DNA of 64,000 bases, taken from NCBI RefSeq assembly GCF_003234445.2, contig NZ_CP126269.1, positions 2,790,001 through 2,854,000 on the forward strand, in the 5' to 3' direction. Shown here one piece after another: positions 1 to 6,908 of this stretch. Position 1 is the first letter of the stretch. Each line of letters opens with the position of its first letter. Origin of the DNA: Curtobacterium sp. MCLR17_036. Lineage in GTDB: Bacteria > Actinomycetota > Actinomycetes > Actinomycetales > Microbacteriaceae. Below the pieces are notes generated by a model that ran no database searches, was not told where the DNA came from, and saw only the letters and a program-made list of their open reading frames with translations. The position numbers and the translations under genes are program-made.

Positions 1-762
1 GGCCGCGATGACGCCCCCGCCGGTGTCGTCGTTCGCCGCGTAGACGCCGGTGATCTTGTCCGCGCCGAGCTTGCTGATCTGGCCGGCCGCCCAGTCCTGC
101 GCCTTGGCCGGGTCCCACCCGGGGGTGTCGTACTCGGCGAGCACCTTGTAACCACTGTCGTCGATGACCGAGTGCGCGCCCTTCTTGAACTGCGAGGCGT
201 TGTTGTCGGTCGGCGAGCCGTTCACCATGATGATGCCCGAGCCCTCCGGGACCTTCTTCGCCTTGAGGGCGTCGACGAGGGCCTGCCCCTGGAGCTCACC
301 GACCTTCTCGTTGTCGAACGAGATGTAGTAGCTCAGGTCGGGGCTGTCGATGAGCCGGTCGTAGGAGATGACCGGGACCTTCTTGGCCTTGGCCTGCTGC
401 ACGATGGACGCTGCCGCCTCGCCGTCGAACGGGTCGAGGACCAGGACCTTGACGCCCTGCGTGAGCATCGACTGGGCCTGCTGCAGCTGCTTCGACGCGT
501 CGCCGTCGGCGTTCGCGTAGACGACGGAGCAGCCGCTGCACTGCTTCTTCACCTCGGCGGTGAAGAGCGGGCGGTCTGCGCTTGCGTAGCGGGCGGTGAC
601 GGAGTCGGGCAGGAGCAGCCCGATCTTCGCCTTCGAGGCGTCGCCGCCCCCGCCGCCGGAACCGGTCCCCGCGTCGGCTCCGTTGGAACAGCCGGCCAGG
701 GTGGTGATCGCGAGCAGCAGGGCGCTGACGCCCAGCATCGCTCGTGTGGTGGATTTCTTCAT
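1..762 (-). CDS. xylF: Xylose-type sugar ABC transporter substrate-binding lipoprotein, 3' end cut by window edge
   Basis: This is the extracytoplasmic binding protein of a pentose ABC importer of the XylF/ChvE type. The ATG at 762 is preceded by a GGAGGG Shine-Dalgarno 7 nt upstream. Residues 1-25 form a lipoprotein signal peptide ending in the lipobox LAGC, followed by a Gly/Ser linker. The periplasmic-binding-protein fold is clear from XylF-like motifs: YDRLIDSPDLSYYISFDN, a VGELQGQAL segment, a SPTDNNASQFKKG segment, and AANDDTGGG near the window edge. About 254 residues are visible and some 80-100 C-terminal residues are missing. The ABC ATPase and permease genes are presumably to the left, outside the window. 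It lies directly downstream of a ROK repressor on the same strand, the usual arrangement for xylose-responsive control. The exact sugar is inferred from family resemblance only. Confidence 0.9.
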   Translation of the reverse strand, partial: MKKSTTRAMLGVSALLLAITTLAGCSNGADAGTGSGGGGGDASKAKIGLLLPDSVTARYASADRPLFTAEVKKQCSGCSVVYANADGDASKQLQQAQSMLTQGVKVLVLDPFDGEAAASIVQQAKAKKVPVISYDRLIDSPDLSYYISFDNEKVGELQGQALVDALKAKKVPEGSGIIMVNGSPTDNNASQFKKGAHSVIDDSGYKVLAEYDTPGWDPAKAQDWAAGQISKLGADKITGVYAANDDTGGGVIAA

Positions 763-821
763 CGAAACGCCCTCCAACAGGTGGACCGCCGTCGTTGGCG
801 GTGCCCTGAGTGTGGCAGCGA

Positions 822-848
822 GTGTTCTTGGCTGCAAGAGTTGAACAC
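822..848. promoter_or_regulatory. Candidate ROK operator upstream of xylF
   Basis: A 27-bp interrupted palindrome lies 60 bp upstream of the xylF start. The outer half-sites GTGTTC (822-827) and GAACAC (843-848) are perfect inverted repeats. An inner CTTG/CAAG pair lies at 827-830 and 835-838, and GTTG/CAAC overlaps at 840-851. Position and symmetry suit an operator for the ROK repressor encoded just upstream. Binding is inference. Confidence 0.4.
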
Positions 849-942
849 AACGCGTGCGGCTCGTGACGAAAACGTTATCCGGGCACCGCAGCCCGCTGCA
901 CCTCGCCGCCGCCCGGCTCGGTGCGTCCGTCCGCCGTGCGGT

Positions 943-2115
943 TCAGCGCACGCGCCTGACGTCGACCGCCTCGATCGCCACGGCCAGCGCTCCGGTGACC
1001 GCGGCCTTCTCGCCGAGCTGGCCCTGCACGACGTCCGGGGTGCCCGCGACGTCGACGATGAGCGATGACTCCAGCGCGTGCCGCATCGGGCCGAGCAGCA
1101 GCTCCCCGGCGCGGGCGAACTCCCCGGTGACGACGACGCGCTCCGGGTCGATGACGTTGCAGAGCCCGACCGCTGCCGCACCGATCGCCCGACCGGCGTC
1201 GGCGACCGCGCGCATGCAGACCTGGTCGCCGGCCATCGCCCGCAGGATGAGGTCGGCGAGCTTCAGCGTCCCCACCTCGTCCCGCACCCCCTCGAGCACG
1301 GCCGGCGCCCCCGCCACGGCCTCGAGGCAGCCGCGGTTGCCGCACCGGCAGATGGGGCCGTTCGGCACGACCGGGGTGTGCCCGAACTCCCCCGCGATGC
1401 CGTGGTGCCCGCGGAACAGGCGCCCGTCGAGCACGAGGCCGGCGCCGATGCCGTTCCCGACGTCGAGCGTCACGACGGTGTCGCGGCCGCGGGCCGCGCC
1501 GCTGCGGTGCTCGGCGAGCGCCGCGAGGTTCGCCGAGTTGTCCACCTGCACGGGCTTGTCGAGCCGCCGGGCGAGCGACCGCCCGAGCTCGATCCCGTCC
1601 CAGCCCCGCAGGATCCCGCCGCGCGCGGTCATGCCCGTCCTCGCGTCGATCGGAGCGGCGACCGCGAGGCCCACCGAGAGCACCTCGTCCACCGAGGACT
1701 CGATCGACTCCACCATGTCGAGCACGAGCAGCGCGGTCTTGTCGAGCTCGGCGTCCGCCCGGTGGTCGCGGGCGAGCGGCGTGTGCCGCTCGGCCAGCAC
1801 GGCGCCGTTCAGGTCGGACAGCGCCAGGCGCAGGTGCCGCGGCGACACGTGCACCCCGGCGACCAACCCGAGACCGTGCGGCAGGGTGACGCGCAGGGCG
1901 CGACGGCCGCTCGACGTGCTCGGCGTGGCGTGCAGGGCACCGGTCGCGACGAGCTCCTTGACGATGTTCGAGACCGTCGCGGGCGAGAGCCCGGTCACGC
2001 CGGCGAGCTCGACCTGCGTCAACCCGCCGTGGCGCTTGACCGCGCTGACCACTCGACCCCGGTTGGCTTCACGCAGTGAAGCTTGGTTCCCCGGACTGCG
2101 GCGCGGCTCTGACAC
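943..2115 (-). CDS. ROK-family transcriptional repressor (XylR-like)
   Basis: 390-residue regulator with an N-terminal winged helix-turn-helix (about residues 15-70; the segment LTQVELAGVTGLSPATVSNI is the recognition unit) and a C-terminal ROK sugar-kinase-like domain. The ROK zinc signature CRCGNRGCLE is intact, and the preceding GEFGHTPV carries the His of the zinc/sugar site. The phosphate loop LDVGNGIGAGLV is also present. The GTG start at 2115 is chosen because a TACGCT -10 box (2122-2127) lies 6 nt upstream, making a leaderless transcript; the frame stays open upstream, but the extension looks non-coding. It precedes xylF on the same strand with 180 bp between, so it probably represses the xylose importer and is released by the sugar. 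The effector is inferred from context. Confidence 0.9.
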   Translation of the reverse strand: MSEPRRSPGNQASLREANRGRVVSAVKRHGGLTQVELAGVTGLSPATVSNIVKELVATGALHATPSTSSGRRALRVTLPHGLGLVAGVHVSPRHLRLALSDLNGAVLAERHTPLARDHRADAELDKTALLVLDMVESIESSVDEVLSVGLAVAAPIDARTGMTARGGILRGWDGIELGRSLARRLDKPVQVDNSANLAALAEHRSGAARGRDTVVTLDVGNGIGAGLVLDGRLFRGHHGIAGEFGHTPVVPNGPICRCGNRGCLEAVAGAPAVLEGVRDEVGTLKLADLILRAMAGDQVCMRAVADAGRAIGAAAVGLCNVIDPERVVVTGEFARAGELLLGPMRHALESSLIVDVAGTPDVVQGQLGEKAAVTGALAVAIEAVDVRRVR

Positions 2116-2121
2116 GGGGAC

Positions 2122-2127
2122 AGCGTA
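2122..2127 (-). promoter_or_regulatory. -10 box of a leaderless promoter for the ROK regulator
   Basis: Reads TACGCT on the minus strand, 6 nt before the GTG start at 2115. It decides the start choice for the ROK gene. Confidence 0.6.
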
Positions 2128-2264
2128 ACGGGCGGCTCCCGACCGCCCGTCCGCCCGGTCGGGAGGCACGGCGGACGTCCGCCACGCACCGCCCGTCCGG
2201 CGGGCCGTTGCTCCACTGCGCAGGGCGCGCCGTGCACGCGCCTCGCCGTCACCGTGCCGTCTCG

Positions 2265-2270
2265 TAGGAT
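2265..2270 (+). promoter_or_regulatory. -10 box of a leaderless promoter for the acyltransferase
   Basis: TAGGAT, 8 nt before the GTG start at 2279. No Shine-Dalgarno sequence is visible, consistent with a leaderless mRNA. Confidence 0.6.
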
Positions 2271-2278
2271 CGTCCGCA

Positions 2279-4393
2279 GTGAGTACTGCAACGCCGGGCG
2301 AGCGGGGCCCCGCGCACCGCCAGCGCGACGCGACACGGTGGGACATCCAGGGCCTCCGCGCCGTGGCGGTCGCCGCCGTCGTCGTCTACCACCTGTGGCC
2401 GCACGCCCTGCCCGGCGGGTTCGTCGGGGTCGACGTCTTCTTCGTCATCTCCGGCTTCCTCATCACCGGGATCCTGGTGCGCGAGCAGGTCGCGACCGGC
2501 ACGATCCGGCTCGGACGGTTCTGGTCGCGGCGGGCGAAACGCCTGCTGCCGGCGGCGTTCCTCACCATCCTGGTGACCGGCGGCGTCGTGCTGCTCGCCG
2601 TGCCGAGCGCGCTCTGGGGCCAGTACGGCCGCGAGCTCATCGCGTCGACCCTGTACGTGCAGAACTGGGTGCTCGCTGCGGACTCCGTCGACTACCTGGC
2701 ATCAGCCGCCGCTCCTTCGCCCTTCCAGCACTTCTGGTCGCTGTCGGTCGAGGAGCAGTTCTACATCGCGTTGCCGCTCCTGCTGCTCGGGCTGGGGGCC
2801 GCGGTGCGGGGACGGCTCCGACCGCTCGCCGCCGCCCGGCTCCTGCTCGGCGCGGTCGTCGTCCTGTCGCTCGTGTGCAGCGTCGTCCAGACCCACACGA
2901 ACCCCGGCGTCGCGTACTTCTCCACCGCGACCCGGGCGTGGGAGTTCGCCCTCGGCGGCCTCGTCGCGACCGTCCACCTGCCCGAGGTGCGCACCCTCGT
3001 CGCCCGACGCGTCCGCCTCATCGGCGCCGGCACCGGCGCCGCAGCCGTCGCGCTCTCGCTCGTCGTCGTCACGCCGGACACCGCGTTCCCCGGGATCGCG
3101 GCGCTGCTGCCGGTGGCCGGAGCGGCCCTCGTGGTCCTGTTCGGCGCCGGCACGGTCGTCGAGTCCGCCGGTGCGCTCGGCCCCGTCGCCTTCACCGGCC
3201 GGATCTCGTACGCGCTGTACCTGTGGCACTGGCCGCTCGTGGTCGTCCTGCCGATCCTGCTCGGCCGCCCGCTGGACGGGCTGACGAAGACGGCCGTGCT
3301 CCTCGTCGCGGTGGGCCTGGCGACCGCGACGACGCTCTGGTTCGAGGAACCCGTGCGCACCGCCGCCTGGCTCCGCGACCTGCAACCCCTGCGGGTCGTC
3401 GCGCTCGGTGTCATCTGCACCTTCACCGTCGTCACGCTCGGGGCCTCGACGCTGACCGCCGTGCGCATCCAGCAGGTCCACGCCGCCACCGTCACCGAGC
3501 AGGTCACGACCGACAACGAGGACGACGCCGAGTCCTGCTTCGGCGCCGCGGCCGCGATCGGCTCGGCCGACCCCTGCGTCGACCCGACGTTGGCCGACGT
3601 GCGGGTCCCCGACCCCGCGTCGGCAGCGGACGACGACGCGAACCGCAGCGAGTGCTGGCACGGGACGTTCCGGACCTGCGTGCTCGGCAAGGAGACCGGC
3701 TGGTCGAAGCACCTGCTCGTCATCGGCGACTCGCACAGCAACGCCCTGCTCGGCGCGTACGAGAGGATCGCCGACGACAACGGCTGGCGCATCGACCTGG
3801 CCGGCACGGGCGGCTGCTACCTGACGACCGCCCAGCAGGACGCCCCCACGCCGGCGACGATGCGCGGCTGCAACAAGTGGAAGCACCAGGCCATCGCCTT
3901 CGTCGAGGAGCACCGCGACGCCGACGCCCTCGTCGTCACGCACTCCACCACCCAGCGGCCGGTGAGCCTGCCCGCCGGACGCGCACGCGACGCCGCCACC
4001 CGGAACGGCCTGGTCGACGCGTGGCGCCAGGCGGCCGGCACGGAGCTCCCGGTCATCGCCATCCGCGACAACCCGGTCCCCCGGCCCGACGTCGTCACGT
4101 GCGTGAGCCGGATGTCCGGCGACACCGACACCTCGTGCGACCGTCCGCGGGCCGAGGCGCTCGGCCAGACCGACTCGACGGCCGAGGCCGTGCAGGCGTT
4201 CCGCGCGGTCGGGGGTCGCGCGGCGATGGTCGACCTGTCCGACCGGTACTGCTCGGACACCTCGTGCCCGGCGGTCGTCGGCGGCGTGCTCGTCTACCGG
4301 GACTCGACCCACATCACCGCGACGTGGGCGTCGTCCTTGGAGCCGTACCTGGCGCAGGCACTGCAGCGGCGGTTGGCCGCCTTCGAGCGCTGA
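2279..4393 (+). CDS. OafA/YrhL-type membrane acyltransferase fused to an SGNH domain
   Basis: 704-residue integral membrane O-acyltransferase (acyltransferase 3 family) with a C-terminal extracytoplasmic SGNH hydrolase-like domain. The N-terminal part (about 20-385) begins with the hallmark DIQGLRAVAVAAVVVYHL, followed by GFVGVDVFFVISGFLITG and about ten hydrophobic helices. The SGNH part (about 470-700) shows GDSHSNAL (block I Ser) and a terminal DSTHIT (block V Asp-His). Such proteins transfer acetyl or other acyl groups from the cytoplasm to cell-surface polysaccharide, peptidoglycan or glycolipid; the acceptor here is unknown. The gene starts with GTG behind a TAGGAT -10 box and runs divergent from the ROK gene. 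It appears monocistronic or paired with the small membrane protein 30 bp downstream. Confidence 0.92.
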   Translation: MSTATPGERGPAHRQRDATRWDIQGLRAVAVAAVVVYHLWPHALPGGFVGVDVFFVISGFLITGILVREQVATGTIRLGRFWSRRAKRLLPAAFLTILVTGGVVLLAVPSALWGQYGRELIASTLYVQNWVLAADSVDYLASAAAPSPFQHFWSLSVEEQFYIALPLLLLGLGAAVRGRLRPLAAARLLLGAVVVLSLVCSVVQTHTNPGVAYFSTATRAWEFALGGLVATVHLPEVRTLVARRVRLIGAGTGAAAVALSLVVVTPDTAFPGIAALLPVAGAALVVLFGAGTVVESAGALGPVAFTGRISYALYLWHWPLVVVLPILLGRPLDGLTKTAVLLVAVGLATATTLWFEEPVRTAAWLRDLQPLRVVALGVICTFTVVTLGASTLTAVRIQQVHAATVTEQVTTDNEDDAESCFGAAAAIGSADPCVDPTLADVRVPDPASAADDDANRSECWHGTFRTCVLGKETGWSKHLLVIGDSHSNALLGAYERIADDNGWRIDLAGTGGCYLTTAQQDAPTPATMRGCNKWKHQAIAFVEEHRDADALVVTHSTTQRPVSLPAGRARDAATRNGLVDAWRQAAGTELPVIAIRDNPVPRPDVVTCVSRMSGDTDTSCDRPRAEALGQTDSTAEAVQAFRAVGGRAAMVDLSDRYCSDTSCPAVVGGVLVYRDSTHITATWASSLEPYLAQALQRRLAAFER

Positions 4394-4410
4394 CCGGCGC
4401 TGCGGTGCGC

Positions 4411-4416
4411 TACGGT
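4411..4416 (+). promoter_or_regulatory. -10 box of a leaderless promoter for the small membrane protein
   Basis: TACGGT 6 nt before the GTG at 4423, lying just after the acyltransferase stop. It suggests the small gene can be expressed on its own. Confidence 0.5.
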
Positions 4417-4422
4417 GCCGAC

Positions 4423-4617
4423 GTGGACCAGCAGCAGCGCAGCCCCGATTCCGTCGTCGTCGCCTACCTGGTCGGCGTCCCGCTCGCCGTGGCCGGGTTC
4501 GCCCTGGTGTTCTCCTCCGACCTGGACGGTCTCGGGGCGGTCGGGGCCGTGGCTGCCGTGTGCGGCGTGCTCCTGGTGTGCACCGGGATGATCGTCAGCG
4601 CGATCAGTCGGCGCTGA
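4423..4617 (+). CDS. Small two-helix membrane protein of unknown function
   Basis: 64-residue protein not recognised as any named family. It has a short polar N-terminus (DQQQRSPDS), a first hydrophobic helix (YLVGVPLAVAGFALVF), a short acidic turn (SSDLDG), a second helix (VGAVAAVCGVLLVCTGMIV) and a terminal RR. This is a helical hairpin with both ends probably cytoplasmic. The GTG start is supported by a TACGGT -10 box 6 nt upstream. Its 3' end overlaps the end of the convergent lipoprotein gene by 14 bp. It could be a minor accessory of the upstream acyltransferase, but nothing beyond position supports that. Confidence 0.6.
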   Translation: MDQQQRSPDSVVVAYLVGVPLAVAGFALVFSSDLDGLGAVGAVAAVCGVLLVCTGMIVSAISRR

Positions 4618-5155
4618 GGTCTGCCGTCCAGACGTTGGTGGCGACCTCGTGCATCGCGTCCGCACCGGACGCGGTGTAGCCGTCGGAGACGAGTGCGGTC
4701 TGGTGGCCGGAGTCGTCGAGCATGCTCGTGACCACGGAGGCCTCGGCGACCTCCTCGCCCGACGAGACCGACCAGTTCTCGGCGCTGTCCGCACCGCGGT
4801 TCCGGGAGATCAGGGCTACTCCGCCGCCGTCCGTGGCGGCGATCCAGTACTTCGTGCCGTGCACCGTGGCGACGAGGCGCTGACTGTTGGGGACCATGTG
4901 CTCAGGACCCGGGTCGTCGTCGGGCAGGGCGTCGCTGGCGGCGAACGGACGCGACAGCACGGCGAAGTGCTCGGCCGCGACGGACGCGGGGTCGGCGGTC
5001 ACCTCGACGCTGGTGGCCTTGCGGTGTGCCGCCGGCGACGCGTCGGGCGACGAGCCGCCGGCCGTGCAGCCGGCCAGGACGGTCGTGGCAGCCAGCGCGA
5101 GCCCGACCGCGAACGTGGCGGTGGCGGTGCGGGTGGGTCGGGTCGTTCGGTTCAT
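4604..5155 (-). CDS. Secreted lipoprotein of unknown function
   Basis: 183-residue protein with a classic lipoprotein signal: Arg-rich n-region, hydrophobic core ATFAVGLALAATTVL and lipobox LAGC at about residues 27-30. A Ser/Ala-rich linker follows, then a small globular domain (about 50-183) containing repeated short beta-like stretches such as RLVATVHGTKYWIAATDG. No conserved domain is recognised. The ATG at 5155 has a GAGGGGG Shine-Dalgarno a few bases upstream, so this gene, unlike many neighbours, uses a leadered mRNA. It converges on the small membrane protein gene with a 14-bp tail overlap. It is likely attached to the outer face of the membrane. Confidence 0.8.
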   Translation of the reverse strand: MNRTTRPTRTATATFAVGLALAATTVLAGCTAGGSSPDASPAAHRKATSVEVTADPASVAAEHFAVLSRPFAASDALPDDDPGPEHMVPNSQRLVATVHGTKYWIAATDGGGVALISRNRGADSAENWSVSSGEEVAEASVVTSMLDDSGHQTALVSDGYTASGADAMHEVATNVWTADLSAD

Positions 5156-5262
5156 GGTTCCCCCTCTTGCGCTGAAGCTAGCAGTCCACGGGCGGCCGAG
5201 GGAAGCACGGCGCATCCCCGGTTTCGGGGGGGGTGGGGCGGCCACGCGGCGCCGATGGCGTT

Positions 5263-5324
5263 CGCACAACCCAAGTGCGTACGCGCCGCGCAGTCGTCCG
5301 GTTCGGTTGCACTTCGGTTGTGCG
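5263..5324. repeat. Interrupted palindrome, single copy (intergenic element E1)
   Basis: The 16-bp arms at 5263-5278 and 5309-5324 are reverse complements with one mismatch (CGCACAACCCAAGTGC against GCACTTCGGTTGTGCG). The 30-bp centre contains CGCGCAGTCGTCC. It lies between the lipoprotein start and the GNAT stop. The architecture resembles the multi-copy elements at 18.9, 36.9 and 60.3 kb. No gene is seen in the 200-bp gap around it. Confidence 0.7.
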
Positions 5325-5356
5325 TAGCCTCCCGGTCCGCCGCAGCAGCCGCCGCG

Positions 5357-5824
5357 CTAGCGGTCGCGCCCCGGCACCAGGTCGTACGTCACCCACGGGG
5401 TCGCCGCCGCGACCCGGTCGTACACGCGCCGCGCCGTCGCGTTGTCCGCCGAGGTGATCCACCGGACGACGCTGGCTCCCTCGCGCGCGGCGAGGGCCCC
5501 CGCCTCGTGCAGGAGCGCCGTCGCGACACCGCGGCCACGAGCCGCCGGGTCGGTGAACAGGTCGTCGAGGTACAGGCCGGTGGTCGCCGAGGACGGCCGG
5601 GCGAACCGACGGACGTTCGCGAGACCGAGCAGGTCCGAGGAACCGGCGGTGTCGTCCACGGCGACCAGTCCGGTGATGCCGTGCTCCCCCGTCGACACCC
5701 AGCGCCAGGTCGTGTCGACCGCCTCGGGGTCGTCGGGCAGGGCGTAGAACGCGCGGTAGCCGGCGTAGAGCGCGGACCAGCGCTCACGGTCGGCGGCGAG
5801 GACGGGGCGGACGGAGACGCTCAT
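5357..5824 (-). CDS. GNAT-family N-acetyltransferase
   Basis: 155-residue single-domain acetyltransferase. The acetyl-CoA binding motif A is visible as YLDDLFTDPAARGRGVATAL followed by LHEAGALAAREG; the RGRGVA segment is the pyrophosphate-binding loop. The Trp near residue 105 and the NATARRVYDRVAA helix are typical of motif B. Substrate unknown; it could acylate a small molecule or a protein N-terminus. The ATG at 5824 is preceded by a TAGGGT -10 box 6 nt upstream, consistent with a leaderless transcript. The gene stands alone between a palindromic element and the tRNA-Arg terminator. Confidence 0.85.
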   Translation of the reverse strand: MSVSVRPVLAADRERWSALYAGYRAFYALPDDPEAVDTTWRWVSTGEHGITGLVAVDDTAGSSDLLGLANVRRFARPSSATTGLYLDDLFTDPAARGRGVATALLHEAGALAAREGASVVRWITSADNATARRVYDRVAAATPWVTYDLVPGRDR

Positions 5825-5830
5825 CCGACC

Positions 5831-5836
5831 ACCCTA
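5831..5836 (-). promoter_or_regulatory. -10 box of a leaderless promoter for the GNAT gene
   Basis: TAGGGT on the minus strand, 6 nt before the ATG at 5824. Confidence 0.55.
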
Positions 5837-5853
5837 CGAGGGGCCGGGAACGG

Positions 5854-5886
5854 GAACGGCCCCGGCGGAGTCCGCCGGGGCCGTTC
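5854..5886 (-). terminator. Strong hairpin terminator after tRNA-Arg
   Basis: A nearly perfect 33-bp palindrome with 16-bp arms (GAACGGCCCCGGCGGA at 5854-5869 and its complement at 5871-5886), 11 bp past the 3' end of the tRNA. It has no long U tract, as is common in high-GC actinobacteria. Confidence 0.75.
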
Positions 5887-5897
5887 GTGATGGGATG

Positions 5898-5970
5898 TGC
5901 GCTCGAAGGGACTCGAACCCCCAACCTTCTGATCCGTAGTCAGATGCTCTATCCATTGAGCTACGAGCGC
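5898..5970 (-). tRNA. tRNA-Arg (anticodon ACG)
   Basis: 73-nt cloverleaf on the minus strand. The 7-bp acceptor stem pairs GCGCTCG (5970-5964) with CGAGCGC (5905-5899), with discriminator A at 5898. The D arm, the anticodon stem CTGAC/GTCAG-type with loop CTACGGA (anticodon ACG) and the T arm with GGTTCGAGTCC are all present. The 3' CCA is not encoded. ACG would be read as ICG after deamination and decodes CGU/CGC/CGA. Confidence 0.96.
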
Positions 5971-5991
5971 GTGGCCTTGCGGCCGTGGAAG

Positions 5992-6021
5992 ACTCTACAA
6001 CAGCTCCGGCCAGGGCGCCAA
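5992..6021 (-). promoter_or_regulatory. Promoter of tRNA-Arg
   Basis: On the minus strand a TTGGCG -35 (6021-6016) is separated by 18 bp from a TAGAGT -10 (5997-5992). This places the transcription start about 15 nt before the mature tRNA. Confidence 0.5.
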
Positions 6022-6068
6022 TCGAGGCCGCCTGACCGCCTCCCTCGGCGTGTCGCAGGGCTCCGGGC

Positions 6069-6854
6069 TCAGAGCGCCGCGGCCTCCTCGTCGAAGACCT
6101 CGGCCAGGAACACGCGCAGCGCCTGCCACGAGCGACGGTCCGCCCGCTCCTGGTACTGCGCGCCGTGGTCGGGCGCATCGGTCCCCGGCACCGCGAACGC
6201 GTGCATCGCGCCGGAGTACGTCACGACCTGCCAGTCGACCTCGGGTGCGGTGCGCATCTCGTCCTGCCAGGCGTGCACGGCCTCGTCCGGCACGATCGGG
6301 TCCGCTCCGCCGGTCAGCACGAGCAGCTTCGCGCGGACGGCCGACACGTCGGCGGGGTCGTGGGCGATGAGGCCGCCGTGGAAGGAGACCGCACCGACCA
6401 GGTCGGCCCCGGTCCGGGCGAGCTCGAGCGCCGTGGAACCGCCGAAGCAGTAGCCCATCACGACGATGCGCGACGGGTCGACCTCGGGGTCCTGACGCAG
6501 CCGTTCGAGGCCGGCGGTCGCACGGGCGCGGAGCAGCGGCAGGTCCTGGTAGAACGATCCGGCGACCTGGCCGGCGGTGTCGTCGCCCGGTCGCACGCCG
6601 GCGCCGTAGATGTCCGCGCCGAAGGCGACGTAGCCGAGACGCGCGAGCATGGTGACCCGCGCCTCGACGTGCTCGTTGACGCCGTGCCAGTCGTGCACGA
6701 CGAGGACGGCCGGGCGGGGCCCGGCGACGGCAGCGTCCTTGGCGAGGACACCGAGCAGGTCGGTGCCCTCGTGGTCGTAGTGGACGGGCTCGACACGGAT
6801 GTCGGCACCGGCGGGTTCGGGAACGGTCTGCAGGACGTCGTCGATGGTGGTCAC
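6069..6854 (-). CDS. Dienelactone hydrolase family protein
   Basis: 261-residue cytosolic alpha/beta hydrolase. The catalytic triad is readable: nucleophile Cys in GYCFGG (about residue 136), Asp in GGADPIVP (about 195) and His in GAMHAF (about 226). A Cys nucleophile in GxCxG context is the dienelactone-hydrolase hallmark. The N-terminal half carries VLVVHDWHGVNEH. The family hydrolyses lactone or ester bonds; the physiological substrate cannot be deduced here because no aromatic-degradation genes are adjacent. The GTG at 6854 is supported by a TAGCGT -10 box 7 nt upstream, so the mRNA is probably leaderless. It is downstream of, and co-directional with, the G6PD gene (54 bp gap) but has its own promoter. 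Confidence 0.9.
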   Translation of the reverse strand: MTTIDDVLQTVPEPAGADIRVEPVHYDHEGTDLLGVLAKDAAVAGPRPAVLVVHDWHGVNEHVEARVTMLARLGYVAFGADIYGAGVRPGDDTAGQVAGSFYQDLPLLRARATAGLERLRQDPEVDPSRIVVMGYCFGGSTALELARTGADLVGAVSFHGGLIAHDPADVSAVRAKLLVLTGGADPIVPDEAVHAWQDEMRTAPEVDWQVVTYSGAMHAFAVPGTDAPDHGAQYQERADRRSWQALRVFLAEVFDEEAAAL

Positions 6855-6861
6855 GCCACCG

Positions 6862-6867
6862 ACGCTA
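6862..6867 (-). promoter_or_regulatory. -10 box of a leaderless promoter for the dienelactone hydrolase
   Basis: TAGCGT on the minus strand, 7 nt before the GTG start at 6854. Confidence 0.55.
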
Positions 6868-6908
6868 CGCCGACCCCGCCCGACACCGCCCGGCGCCGCC
6901 CGGTGTCC

